DNA of 54,269 nucleotides from Botryobacter ruber (GTDB lineage: Bacteria; Bacteroidota; Bacteroidia; Cytophagales; Hymenobacteraceae): assembly GCF_003347595.2 (NCBI RefSeq), contig NZ_QCZK02000008.1, forward strand, positions 1 to 54,269. The letters are read 5' to 3'. Below are positions 22,682 through 32,444 of this stretch, piece by piece. Below the pieces are notes generated by a model that worked only from the letters and a program-made list of their open reading frames with translations, searched no databases and had not been told where the DNA came from. The position numbers were made by a program, and so were the translations under genes. The number at the start of each line of letters is the position of its first letter. Position 1 is the first letter of the stretch.

Positions 22682-24361
22682 TTATAAATTGAGTTTCTTC
22701 ATTTCGCCCACGGCATGGTCTACAGCGCGTGCCGTAAGTGCCATATAGGTAAGCGAAGGATTCTGGCAGGCCGACGAGGTCATGCAGGCGCCATCGGTCA
22801 CGTACACGTTTTTAGCATCCCACACCTGGTTATACTGGTTAAGCACCGACGTTTTCGGATCGCGGCCCATACGGGCTGTTCCCATTTCGTGTATGCCCAT
22901 GCCCATGGCGTAGCCGTTGTCGTAGGATTTTACGTCTTTGATGCCGGCCATTTCCAGCATCTCTTTGGCATCTTCCATCATGTCGCGCCGCATCTTCTGC
23001 TCGTTTTCTTTTATTTCGCAGTCGATGGCCAGCACAGGCAGCCCCCACTTGTCTTTTTTCTCCTTATCGAGGGTTACTTTGTTTTCGTGGTAGGGGAGCG
23101 TTTCGCCGAAACCGAGCAGGCCCATGGTCCAGTCGCCGGGTTCGCAGAGGGCATCTTTAAAGTCGCCGCCGATGCTCAATTCGGCTATGTCGCGGTTCCA
23201 GCCCTGCCGGCCGGCGCCACCCTGGTAGCCAAAGCCACGGAGGTAGTCGCGCTTTTCGCCGTGGAGGTTCCGGAAGCGGGGGACGTAGATGCCGGTGGGG
23301 CGGCGGCCATAGAAGTATTTATCATCGTACCCTTCCGCTCTGCCCGAAGCACCTGCCCGGAAGTGGTGGTCCATGAGGTTGTGCCCCAGCACGCCGCTGC
23401 TGCTCCCCAGCCCGCCTTCCCACACATCGGTGGCCGAATTCAGGAGCACCCAGGTAGAGTTGAGGGCGGAGGCATTAAGAAAGACCACCTGCGCGTAATA
23501 TTCGTAGGTCTGGTTGGTTTCGGCATCGAGCACCTCTACGCCTTTGGCCCGTTGCGTGTCTTTGTCGTAAAGAATGCGGGTAACGATGGAATAGGGGCGT
23601 AGCGTTAACTTTCCTGTAGCCATCGCTGCCGGAAGGGTGGCCGATTGGGTGCTGAAATAGCCGCCAAACGGGCAGCCCAGCCAGCACTTGTTGCGGTACT
23701 GGCAGTTGGTGCGGTTGTGGTGTGGCTGCGTAAGGTTAGCGGCACGCCCGATAATCATATGGCGGCTGCCTTTGTAATGCCCTTTGATACGTGCCGCCAC
23801 ATCTTTTTCCACACAGTTCATTTCCATAGCAGGCATAAACTCCCCGTCCGGCAGATGCGCGATACCCTCTTTGGAACCGCTGATGCCGGCAAACTTCTCT
23901 ACATAACTATACCAGGGAGCAAGGTCTTTATAACGGATAGGCCAGTCTACGGCGATACCCTCCCGGGCATTGGCTTCAAAATCGAGGTCGCTGAGGCGGT
24001 AGCTCTGGCGCCCCCAGGTAAGCGAACGCCCCCCCACATGGTAGCCCCGGTACCAGTCGAAGCGTTTTACTTCGGTGTAAGGGCTTTCCTTTTCGTTCAC
24101 CCAGAAATCCAGGTTGGTTTCGTTGAGGGGGTAGTCGCGCCTGAGCACAGGATAGTCTCCGATCATCTGCTGGGTGCGGCGGCCCCGGTGCTCAAATTCC
24201 CAGGGGTGCTTGTTCGCATTTACGTAGTCCTTCACATGCTCGATGTTACGGCCACGTTCCAGCATCAGGGTTTTCAGCCCTTTTTCGGTAAGCTCTTTTG
24301 CAGCCCATCCACCAGAGATACCCGAGCCAACAACTATCGCATCGTAAAAATTTTCAGCCAT
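22682..24361 (-). CDS. GMC-family FAD-dependent oxidoreductase
   Basis: I choose the ATG at 24361 (559 residues) over the one at 24421, since MAENFYDAIVVGSGISGGWA puts the FAD-binding GxGxxGG at the expected distance. The active-site His lies in GIHEMGTARMG and the partner Asn in CQNPSLTYMAL near the C-terminus, both conserved. A Cys-rich segment (TNCQYRNKCWLGCPFGG at about 226-242) resembles the one in gluconate/sorbitol-type periplasmic dehydrogenases. No own signal is visible, so export with the Tat subunit-3 protein is likely. Role: oxidation of a sugar hydroxyl, plausibly at C3, with electrons to the cluster cytochrome c. It is the first gene of the cluster. Confidence 0.9.
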   Translation of the reverse strand: MAENFYDAIVVGSGISGGWAAKELTEKGLKTLMLERGRNIEHVKDYVNANKHPWEFEHRGRRTQQMIGDYPVLRRDYPLNETNLDFWVNEKESPYTEVKRFDWYRGYHVGGRSLTWGRQSYRLSDLDFEANAREGIAVDWPIRYKDLAPWYSYVEKFAGISGSKEGIAHLPDGEFMPAMEMNCVEKDVAARIKGHYKGSRHMIIGRAANLTQPHHNRTNCQYRNKCWLGCPFGGYFSTQSATLPAAMATGKLTLRPYSIVTRILYDKDTQRAKGVEVLDAETNQTYEYYAQVVFLNASALNSTWVLLNSATDVWEGGLGSSSGVLGHNLMDHHFRAGASGRAEGYDDKYFYGRRPTGIYVPRFRNLHGEKRDYLRGFGYQGGAGRQGWNRDIAELSIGGDFKDALCEPGDWTMGLLGFGETLPYHENKVTLDKEKKDKWGLPVLAIDCEIKENEQKMRRDMMEDAKEMLEMAGIKDVKSYDNGYAMGMGIHEMGTARMGRDPKTSVLNQYNQVWDAKNVYVTDGACMTSSACQNPSLTYMALTARAVDHAVGEMKKLNL

Positions 24362-24767
24362 AAGGGTGATTTTGAATTTATTTTTAGCGGTTAATAATAG
24401 GCATTTGCAACAGGAAAACAAACAATAGTTAGTATTTTAACAGAAATATACACCTGTGTTACAGGAATTCTATTCCCTGTGCTGTACTTCCTGCCGTTGT
24501 TTTAAAGGGAAACCGGTAAAAGCTACCTCACCTGCAACGGCGGCACTGTTCAAAAAAAGCAGGCGCTGCTACTGCGGAGGGTCCAGGAAAGGGATGGCAG
24601 GTCCAGGTACTGGCGGAAAGGAGCAGTGGGTGTGGTGGCTGCTGCAGTGCAAGAATTCATGAACTGCAGCAGCCCTTGCGAATAGGGGCATTACATCAAA
24701 TAGTAAAAAGTACTTTTCTAAAAAATGGCAGCGACTTGCTTCTATAAAAGAACGATCTCTTGCGAGG
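24362..24767. other. Gap upstream of the GMC cluster
   Basis: No gene in 406 bases. It should hold the promoter of the whole cluster; the nearest to a -7 box is TATATTTC at 24450-24443 (one mismatch to TAnnTTTG), about 80 bases before the GMC start. One good copy of the dispersed ~35-bp motif lies at 24621-24655 and a weaker inverted one at 24528-24551. Confidence 0.45.
24621..24655 (+). repeat. Dispersed ~35-bp motif
   Basis: Copy with core GTGGTGGCTGCTGCAGTGCA and a following AAGAATTC. A weaker copy in opposite orientation lies at 24528-24551. Confidence 0.5.
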
Positions 24768-25778
24768 CTACTTCCTGTCTGTCATTTTTTCAACAGAATC
24801 TAATTCCGGTTTTCCACCACGGTTACCACATCCGGCTGCCAGGAAAACGGCGTTCTTATAGTAAATAGCTTGTGTACCATGCCTGCCTGTATTCAGGGGT
24901 GGCAGTTTCCGCCAGGTTTTTTCTTTGATATTATAGGCCTCAACCTCGTTGTGTGCTGTAGTTTGGGCGGCACTTTCGCCTCCGATCAGAAGAAGGTCGT
25001 TTTTCAGAAAAATGCTGGATGCACCTGCTCGTTGGGTAGGAATGTTGTTTGCAGCAGGCAAGGTCGACCATCGCTTTTTCCTCGTATCATACACATCAAC
25101 TTCGGGAATGGTCAGGGTAAACGTTTCGCCGGTTTTAGTGGAAGAGTTCCGGCCGCCGGCACAGTAAATAATGCCGTTTTTTATTGCTGCATGGAAATGA
25201 TCGCGGGGCCTGGGAGCATCGGGCAGTTTGGACCATTCGCCCGTTTTAAAGTCGTAGGAATCCACCCAGGGTACATGCCCTTCCCAGTGCCCGTCTATTA
25301 TGCCGCTCACCACAATAGCTTTATCACCAGCCACCACCACGCCGGCCGAACCCCTGCGCCGGTCTGCCGGTATGGTTGCCCCCCATTCCCAGGCATCTGC
25401 TCCAGGATTGTAAATCAAGATCCGTTCTAACGGTTTTTCACGCGGGTAAGCGCCTGTCATCGCACCGACGATATAAATTTTCCCTGCATAGGCCACCGCC
25501 TGAAAATGATGCACCTCTACGGGTGGCTCCTGCCCTTTGCTCCAGGATTTACGTTCCGGGTCAAAAATATCTACCGGTTTTATGCCGCGTCCTCCGAGTA
25601 AATATAGCTTACCTCCCACTTCCACGAAACTGTTTTCATGCCTGGCGCTTGGTGCCCCTTCGCAGGTAAGTGTTTCCCAGGTTGATTTGTTTTGCTGCGC
25701 CAGACAGGCTGCTGATGCCACAAAAACCAGCAGCAGTGCTAGCAGCTGCAGGAGGATGTTTCTTGATAATTGTATCAT
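24768..25778 (-). CDS. Exported Kelch-repeat protein
   Basis: A 336-residue protein with a signal peptide (LLQLLALLLVFVASAACLAQ) and about five to six Kelch units forming a beta propeller: GGKLYLLGGRGIKPVDIFDP, AGKIYIVGAMTG, GDKAIVVSGIIDG, NGIIYCAGGRNSS, NDLLLIGGESA and NAVFLAAGCGN. Kelch propellers bind proteins or glycans; bacterial exported ones include sialic-acid mutarotase-like enzymes, but this protein shows no feature proving catalysis. The Cys in SAACLAQ could be a lipobox variant. It is on the same strand as the GMC cluster but downstream of the macroglobulin gene and separated from both by gaps. Confidence 0.82.
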   Translation of the reverse strand: MIQLSRNILLQLLALLLVFVASAACLAQQNKSTWETLTCEGAPSARHENSFVEVGGKLYLLGGRGIKPVDIFDPERKSWSKGQEPPVEVHHFQAVAYAGKIYIVGAMTGAYPREKPLERILIYNPGADAWEWGATIPADRRRGSAGVVVAGDKAIVVSGIIDGHWEGHVPWVDSYDFKTGEWSKLPDAPRPRDHFHAAIKNGIIYCAGGRNSSTKTGETFTLTIPEVDVYDTRKKRWSTLPAANNIPTQRAGASSIFLKNDLLLIGGESAAQTTAHNEVEAYNIKEKTWRKLPPLNTGRHGTQAIYYKNAVFLAAGCGNRGGKPELDSVEKMTDRK

Positions 25779-25830
25779 GAGAGATTGTTTCAGTTAAAAA
25801 ATTCAGCAGATTCAGCCTCAAAACAGCTTC

Positions 25831-25871
25831 AAATTCTTTTCTGCAGCTGCCACCACTGCCTCTGCTACCGG
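25831..25871 (-). repeat. Dispersed ~35-bp motif upstream of the Kelch gene
   Basis: Minus-strand copy with core GAGGCAGTGGTGGCAGCTGC, followed by AGAAAAGAATTTG. It lies about 55-90 bases before the Kelch start, in the promoter region. Confidence 0.5.
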
Positions 25872-26036
25872 ACATTCTGAAAAAAGGATAGTAAAGGTAC
25901 ATTGCCTGAAGCTAAACTACTGACTTTTATTCAAAAAATCCTTTTCCACCTTCAGGTAACAGCCTTCCAATGCCGTCACATGAAGTTTAAAATATGCCCT
26001 GACAATCCCTATCCTGCCGATTGAGCTTCCTGCCGC

Positions 26037-29000
26037 TTACTTCACATACCGCAGCCGCTGCCCCTCTGAGTGGGCGTTAAACTCGGGTGCGTACATGCAC
26101 TGCACGCTGCTGATGCCCGTGGAGAATTCGCCGGCGTGCGCCACCCGCAACCGGTATTCGAACACAAAATTGCCTTTCGGCAGTCCGCTCAGGAAAAAGT
26201 TGGTGGCTACGTCTTTGGTGGTCTGGTAGTAGTAGAGCCCGTCCTGGTACTTGTATTCCGAAAGCACGTCGAGCGGCTCGGTGCCTGCCGGGCGCTTGTC
26301 CTTGAGGTGCACGTACTCGAAGTCGCGGTCGGCAGCCAGGTAGACGACCACCTTCAGCACATCACCTACTTTTGGCAAGTGCGTGGCATCAACTTCCGTC
26401 AGGATTTTTCCGGCTTCGGTCTGGGTTTCGATGAAGTACTGGCGCTGCAGTTTGATGTTGGTGTCGGAGGAGGTGATGTTGTCGAGCTGCTCCAGGTACT
26501 GCCAGTGCAGCGCCCCCCAGCTCACGGTGCTGCTGTTGCTCTTTACTTCCACCTTGCCCATGGCTGGCGCTATTTCGTCTTCTGCCCAGCTGGTTTTGAT
26601 GTAACCGGTACCTGCCTCTGCTGCCAGTCCCGGTTTCAGGGATGCCAAAGGCTGATTGGCCAGGCGGATGGCAGGAGTGGCTGTGGTGGCAGGTGCTAAC
26701 CAGTTTTCGCCTTGCAGGAGCAGGGCGTAGCAGGCGGCCACGGTGGCTTTGGTGGTGCGCCAGTTGTTGGTACGCTTGTTTTGCAGCAGCCAGATTTTCA
26801 TTTCTTCCACTTCCGCCTGTGCTGCTTTGGCTTCTGTAAACAACTCCACCAGGAGCACCTGCGTTTCCACGGGGGCCTGGTACCAGAAGTAGCCGCCTTT
26901 GTTCTGATGCCAGTACATGCCCAGTTCGTCGGAACGGGTGGCGGTTTCTAAAAGAGACGCGATGATTTGTCTGGCTACCTGCGCCTGCCCGAAGCGGTGC
27001 ATGGTGAGCGCTATCATTCCCTGTTCGTGGATGCTGCGGAATTTCCATTCGGTGGCGGCGAGTTCTTGATATTCTTTCCAGAGCGCCTGCATGTGGGCCG
27101 ACAGCGGTGTGGCGGTGTAGTAGCTGCGGGCATACCAGGCATGCAGCTGCAGGGCGTTCAGGTGGTAGCTTTTGTTTTGCTTTTGCCGCTTTGCCTCTTC
27201 CTGCAGTTGGTGCTCCAGGTAGTTCCAGCCTTTCCGGGTAATTTTTTCGAGGACCGGTTCTTTGCCGTCGATAACCTGCAGGTGCAGGAGCTGCCCGATA
27301 CCGGCCAGGATGTGCTGTGTGATAAAGCGGTCCGGGTAGTTGCCCCGGAACCAGGGGAAGCTGCCGTCCACCAGCTGCATGTCCGCCAGCTTTTGCAGGT
27401 TTGCCTGTTCTTCGGCTTTCAGTTTGTGCAGGTCGAAGAGCAGGGCGATGCGCTTTTTCTGCTCCTGCTCGCTCACGGCATCGCGGAGCCAGGGCGTTTC
27501 CTCCAGCAGCACGGCCTTCAGCTCCGGGTTCTTCTCCAGGTTCGAAAGGAGCGCCCCGCTCCCCGCCTCCTGCCATTTGGCAAACACCTCCTGAATAACC
27601 GGCTGCTTCTGCACAATAGTACCCGCCAGGCGGTTGGCAAAGTAACGGCTGAACACCTGCTCCGAGCATTCGTAGGGGAACTCCATCAGGTACGGCAGCG
27701 CCTGCACCGCGTACCAAACCGGGTGGGGCGTGTATTCCAGCGTGAGTGCCTTGTGCCGCAAGGTGGCGCTGCTGCCGGAGCTTAATAATTTATCAAAGGA
27801 AAAAACTTTTTGCTGGCCAGGCCGCACCAGCAGTGGCAGCGATTCGGTTACGAGCATGGCGTTAGGCAAAACGGGCAGCGTATTTTCTTCTCCATCGCTG
27901 AAGCGGCTTGTTTCGGCGGTGATGCGGTAGGTGATAGCCTCCAGCCCGGCCGGAATGGCGATGGTGAACGCAACAGCTTGGTTTGTTTCCGGGGCTAAGG
28001 TAAAGGGTTGCTGCGCCTCCGATGGTACCGTCAGCAGTTGAACAGGCTGCCTGTTCAACGCATTGAACAGCTCCAGCTGCACCTTACCCCGCTGCTCTTT
28101 GCCGGTAAGGTTGGCAAGGCGGGCGGTCACGCGAATGGTGTCGCCTTCCCGGAAAAAGCGGGGCATGTGGGCGCTGACCATCAGTTCCTTCTGCGTAACC
28201 ACTTCCTGCTCCAGGTATCCCAGCTTCAACTGTTGCGTGTGCGCCAGCCCTTTGAATTTCCAGCGGGTTAAGGCATCGGGCACCGTGAACTCCAGCAGGA
28301 TATCGCCATTTTTGTTTGTGCGGAGGTGCGGGTAGAAAAAGGCTGTCTCCTGGAAATTGCGTCTTACAGGCTGGGCGGCAGGAGCTGCGTTAGCACTTTC
28401 CTCCTCGGTATCCATGCCAGCTACGCTACCTAGCATGGCTTCTGCTACTGGAGGGGCCGCGGCTTCCTGTAGCTCGACTCCACCAACGGCTTCCACTGCT
28501 CCTGTCTCTGCGTCCCTTTTTTGTACTGCATAACCGACGACCACCACTTCCTCCAGCGCCTTTGTATCACGTGCCAGCTTCACGACCAGGTCGCCTGCTT
28601 TCTGTATCTTTACCTCCTTCGGCAGGTAGCCGATAAACTGAAACATCAGCACGCCTCCGGCAGGAACTTTAAAGCGGAACGCACCCCGGGAGTTGCTATG
28701 GGTGCTGATGGTGGTGCCTTTGAGCTGGATGGTTACACCCGGCAATGCCTCGCCGTCAGGTCCTACTACACGGCCTTTCACACCGAGGCCTTCTTTTATT
28801 TTTTCGGCATTTCGTTGATACTCCTCCTCCAGCCGCTTGTCGTTTTCGGCGCTTCGTTGGCGCGCCTCTACCTGCCGCAGGTACTGCTGGTACAGGTAGT
28901 TGTAGCCGCCGTAGTAGTTGTAACCGAAGAGGTTGAGGTGCTCGTAATCGCGACTGGCATGGCCAAAGGAATACTGCCGGTACTGCAGTGCCCGCAACTG

Positions 29001-32000
29001 GCTGCCCTGTACAAACTGGCCGGTGTTCCAGCTAAAGTATTCCGGAACATAGTGGTACCCGGTGCCAAAGCTTCCGGGCCAGTAGCGGTCGGGCACAAAT
29101 TTATCGAGCGAGGCATCGTAGAGCGTGGCCACCAGTTCGGCTGCTTCTTTTTTGCCTGCTGCATCCCGGATGCGTATTTTCCATTCTTCCCGCTGGCCCG
29201 GCTGCAGCACATCGCGGAAGGTAGTGAACTTCACGTCCAGCTTTTCCTGCTCCTCCTGCACATACACCTGCTGGTAGCTCCGGTAGCTTCTGTTGTCCTG
29301 CACCAGCAGAAACTGCACCCGCTGCGCCTTATCGCCTGCACGCAACGGTACTGTTTTCCGCACCTGGTACTCCCCTGTCCGCACCCACGTCGCGCTTACT
29401 TTCGTTGCCCCTTCATACACCTCCATCAGCACATGGCCGGGGGTGCCGGTGCCAACCAGGAATACGGCCTCTTCGCCTGCCTTGCCCGTTGTTTTTACCG
29501 GCATCACCCATTCCTCCATCCGGACAGGTTTGTTTTGCTGTGGGTTAATGTATGTAAAGAATTGGGTGTGGGAGGTGCTGTCGCCGTGCTCGTTAAAGCC
29601 GTACAGCTGCACCAGGTACACGCCCGCCGCCTGGTCGTCGGGCAGCTCCAGCAACAGCTCGGTTGGTTTTTCGGAAGTGGTTTGTACCGTCTGTTCGAGC
29701 ACTTTTTCCTGCCGGGGCCACTGCTGCCACGCCGCTGCGCCCGGGTAGCCATAGGCCGGGAAGCTGCTGCGATAGGTTTCCTTGCTGAGCAAAGGTTTGT
29801 CGGGCGCCTGCCAGAGCCGGTGCTTGTGTACCTGCTCCGGTTGCTGCAGGGCATACACGCCTACCTGTATTTTTCCGGGCTGCAGCTGCCCGTTTAAATT
29901 TGACAGGCTGACGGTGCCTTTCAGTTTTTCCTGCGCCAGCAGCTTGTCAGGCAGCCGGGCCATCAGCAGCAGGGGTTTGTTCCCGGCTTTTATCTCCAGC
30001 GTATTTTGCTGTGTTTCGCCGCTGGCATCGGTCGCGCTGACCTCCAGTTTATACACGAACACCTGTCCCTCCTGTGGCGCCACATCATCCACGGAAGCTT
30101 TAAACTTCACTTCGAACGAGCCATCGGATTTGGTAATCAGGGTGCCGGTCTGAATCATAACAGGTTCCTGCCTTGGAAAGATGCGGTAGTCGTACTGCCA
30201 GTACTGCCAGGGCTGGTACGGATGGCGGGTAACGGTGTAGCTTAGCTGCGCCTGCGACAGCCCGTAACCGGCAAATGCCTGCACCTGCCCGTGTACCCGT
30301 ACCGAATCGTTCAGCTTCGGCTTGTCTTTGTAAGGCGCAAACGTAAGCTCGAAAGTCGGGCGCTTGTATTCCTCCACCCGTACCGCCAGCTGCCCGTCCG
30401 GGGTTTCCAGCCGTACCACGCCCGGCAGCACAGACGAAGGCAGCACAAAGGTGCCGCTGAAGGTGCCGAATTCGTTTGTTTTGAGCGCCAGTTCGCCAAG
30501 GGTTTCGTCGTTGCCATCGAGCAGCTCGACGTCTACTTCTTGCCCCACCACCAGGCTGCTTTTGTTCTGAAGCGTTTTCAGCTGCATTCCTTTAAAGTAG
30601 ATGGTCTGGCCCGGGCGGTAAATCTGCCGGTCGGTGAACAGGATGGTTTTTTCCTCCGCTTCGTCCTGCGGCACCCTGTCCAGCGTCGGGCCCCAGAAGT
30701 GGTTGTTGTCTTCTGTAAACGTTTCGGTGCCGGAAGTCAGCGTTATCCGCACGTTGTAAATTTGCTTTCTTTTGCTGAAGACGACTTTCCCGTCCCGGTC
30801 AGAGGCTGTGGTGGCGAGTGCAGTATAGGTTTGGTCTGCCTTACTGGCTTCGTACCGGGCAATGTAACTGACTTTTACCTGCACCCCTGCCAGCGGCTCC
30901 CCCGTATCGCGGTGCAGCACCCGCAGCTCTACCTGCCCATCCGGATTAACCCTGGACACATAGGAAAGCGGCGTTACCCGGAAAGTGCCCAACTGGTAAA
31001 GAGCCGTGTCTGTGGTGTTCGGCTCCTGCAGCAGCAGGGCGTAAAAGCCGCTTTGCAGCGGTTCCAGCAGCAGCTCGGTGCGGTGCCGGCGGTAATCTTC
31101 GGTACCGGTCAGGTGGTGGCGGTGCTCCTGCACGGGAGGCTGCCGGTTTAGTAGAGCCAATATGTCGCCCGAAGGAGGGCCGGTTCTGCCGGTGCGGGAG
31201 TCGGTAAGGCGCTTTTGCAGCAGCTCCTGCAACTGCCCCAGTTGCGCCTCCGTGATTTTAAAAAGTTTTGCGCTTACTTCGGTTACGTTGCGGTACTCCA
31301 GTGAAACCAAAACCGCTTTTCCGGGTGCCACCACATCCTCCAGCTCCCCCTCCAGCTGCTGCTGGGTAATTTCCTGGATGGATTTGGCTGCATTTTGCCC
31401 GCCCAGGCTATTTGGATGGCGCTCCTGTGCTTCACGGAACCAGCGCATCGCCTGCGCCAGGCTGTCCTGTTGCTGGTAATGCTGCCCCAGGAGCACCAGC
31501 GCATCGGCACTGATGGGTTCAGTGGAAAAATCCGCCGCCAGTTGCTGCAGGCTTTGCTCGTAGCGGGCATCTTTGCCAGGAACCACAGCGTGCCGGTGAA
31601 CTGCCTGCAGCCGTTTGAGGTCCAGGTCGGCGAGTGCGGCCCGGTTCTGCGCCTGCAGGTGAAATTTTGTAGCCTGCTGCAACAGCTTCAGCCCCTGGTA
31701 CAGCAGGGAAGTGGTGTCGGTTGTGGTGAGGGGCAGGTTGGCAAAGGTGCGGCTGTCGCTGTAGAGGGCGGGGTCGTTTAGGGTGTAGGGCTCCTTAGGC
31801 TTGAGCAGCGTAGCTTCACCTGCCAGGAAAAATTCGAGGGCACGGTGCAGCAGGAGGTCGTAGAGCGTGGGCCGCAGGTAACGGTTAGCCACATCGCCGG
31901 CTAACACGCCTTCCAGCACCCCTACCTGCGTAATTTGGAGTTGCTTTTCGTGCTGCAGCGCCAGCTGGTGTTGCTGCGCTACCTCCTGCAGCAGCGTGTG

Positions 32001-32444
32001 GAGGTCCCAGTTGGTGAAGTCGTCATCGGGAGTGGCCAGCCTGCTGCGCTCGTTGAAGCGGTAGCGGTTCTGCCTGTAGTAGTTCCAGTACATATCTGCG
32101 AGCAGCGACTGCAGCACCGGCTTCAGGGGAAAGGTGGCAGCGGCCACATCCGTTTTCAGCTGGTGGACAACTTTAACGATGGCGTCTTCTTCGAGGTACG
32201 AAATAAAGGTGATACGGTAAATGGTGGCCCTTACCTGCTGCGGCACATTCTTGCGCTGACGGGCCAGCTGGTCCAGCTTCTCTACCTCCGCCAGGGCCGA
32301 CTTTGGCAAGCCCTGTCCTGCGAGTGAATCTATTTTTGCATGCAGCTGGTCGAACATCTTTTGCTGGGCCTTACCTGTTTGCACAAAAGTTACTAAAAAA
32401 AGCAGGAGCAGGAGTTTTATTTTAAGCTGTTGGCGTAGGAGCAT
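26037..32444 (-). CDS. Giant alpha-2-macroglobulin with SusC-like insert
   Basis: A 2135-residue exported protein (signal about 1-27, KLLLLLFLVTFVQTGKAQ). TPR-like helical sequence occupies the first ~370 residues. Macroglobulin domains follow, including ILFTDRQIYRPGQTIYFKG near 590. At about 1215-1290 sits a carboxypeptidase-regulatory beta domain (VKGRVVGPDGEALPGVTIQL), then ALEEVVVVGY at about 1295-1305, the signature that precedes the plug of SusC/TonB receptors. The A2M core then continues with a thioester-type motif YECSEQ (Cys at about 1593). Bacterial A2Ms trap proteases in the periplasm. Usual length is 1500-1900, so this is a long form. No penicillin-binding partner (PbpC) is adjacent. 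Confidence 0.9.
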   Translation of the reverse strand: MLLRQQLKIKLLLLLFLVTFVQTGKAQQKMFDQLHAKIDSLAGQGLPKSALAEVEKLDQLARQRKNVPQQVRATIYRITFISYLEEDAIVKVVHQLKTDVAAATFPLKPVLQSLLADMYWNYYRQNRYRFNERSRLATPDDDFTNWDLHTLLQEVAQQHQLALQHEKQLQITQVGVLEGVLAGDVANRYLRPTLYDLLLHRALEFFLAGEATLLKPKEPYTLNDPALYSDSRTFANLPLTTTDTTSLLYQGLKLLQQATKFHLQAQNRAALADLDLKRLQAVHRHAVVPGKDARYEQSLQQLAADFSTEPISADALVLLGQHYQQQDSLAQAMRWFREAQERHPNSLGGQNAAKSIQEITQQQLEGELEDVVAPGKAVLVSLEYRNVTEVSAKLFKITEAQLGQLQELLQKRLTDSRTGRTGPPSGDILALLNRQPPVQEHRHHLTGTEDYRRHRTELLLEPLQSGFYALLLQEPNTTDTALYQLGTFRVTPLSYVSRVNPDGQVELRVLHRDTGEPLAGVQVKVSYIARYEASKADQTYTALATTASDRDGKVVFSKRKQIYNVRITLTSGTETFTEDNNHFWGPTLDRVPQDEAEEKTILFTDRQIYRPGQTIYFKGMQLKTLQNKSSLVVGQEVDVELLDGNDETLGELALKTNEFGTFSGTFVLPSSVLPGVVRLETPDGQLAVRVEEYKRPTFELTFAPYKDKPKLNDSVRVHGQVQAFAGYGLSQAQLSYTVTRHPYQPWQYWQYDYRIFPRQEPVMIQTGTLITKSDGSFEVKFKASVDDVAPQEGQVFVYKLEVSATDASGETQQNTLEIKAGNKPLLLMARLPDKLLAQEKLKGTVSLSNLNGQLQPGKIQVGVYALQQPEQVHKHRLWQAPDKPLLSKETYRSSFPAYGYPGAAAWQQWPRQEKVLEQTVQTTSEKPTELLLELPDDQAAGVYLVQLYGFNEHGDSTSHTQFFTYINPQQNKPVRMEEWVMPVKTTGKAGEEAVFLVGTGTPGHVLMEVYEGATKVSATWVRTGEYQVRKTVPLRAGDKAQRVQFLLVQDNRSYRSYQQVYVQEEQEKLDVKFTTFRDVLQPGQREEWKIRIRDAAGKKEAAELVATLYDASLDKFVPDRYWPGSFGTGYHYVPEYFSWNTGQFVQGSQLRALQYRQYSFGHASRDYEHLNLFGYNYYGGYNYLYQQYLRQVEARQRSAENDKRLEEEYQRNAEKIKEGLGVKGRVVGPDGEALPGVTIQLKGTTISTHSNSRGAFRFKVPAGGVLMFQFIGYLPKEVKIQKAGDLVVKLARDTKALEEVVVVGYAVQKRDAETGAVEAVGGVELQEAAAPPVAEAMLGSVAGMDTEEESANAAPAAQPVRRNFQETAFFYPHLRTNKNGDILLEFTVPDALTRWKFKGLAHTQQLKLGYLEQEVVTQKELMVSAHMPRFFREGDTIRVTARLANLTGKEQRGKVQLELFNALNRQPVQLLTVPSEAQQPFTLAPETNQAVAFTIAIPAGLEAITYRITAETSRFSDGEENTLPVLPNAMLVTESLPLLVRPGQQKVFSFDKLLSSGSSATLRHKALTLEYTPHPVWYAVQALPYLMEFPYECSEQVFSRYFANRLAGTIVQKQPVIQEVFAKWQEAGSGALLSNLEKNPELKAVLLEETPWLRDAVSEQEQKKRIALLFDLHKLKAEEQANLQKLADMQLVDGSFPWFRGNYPDRFITQHILAGIGQLLHLQVIDGKEPVLEKITRKGWNYLEHQLQEEAKRQKQNKSYHLNALQLHAWYARSYYTATPLSAHMQALWKEYQELAATEWKFRSIHEQGMIALTMHRFGQAQVARQIIASLLETATRSDELGMYWHQNKGGYFWYQAPVETQVLLVELFTEAKAAQAEVEEMKIWLLQNKRTNNWRTTKATVAACYALLLQGENWLAPATTATPAIRLANQPLASLKPGLAAEAGTGYIKTSWAEDEIAPAMGKVEVKSNSSTVSWGALHWQYLEQLDNITSSDTNIKLQRQYFIETQTEAGKILTEVDATHLPKVGDVLKVVVYLAADRDFEYVHLKDKRPAGTEPLDVLSEYKYQDGLYYYQTTKDVATNFFLSGLPKGNFVFEYRLRVAHAGEFSTGISSVQCMYAPEFNAHSEGQRLRYVK

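Noticed and set aside
28521..29897. 458-codon plus-strand frame opposite the macroglobulin gene
   Set aside because: Shadow frame of high-GC coding sequence; low-information translation.
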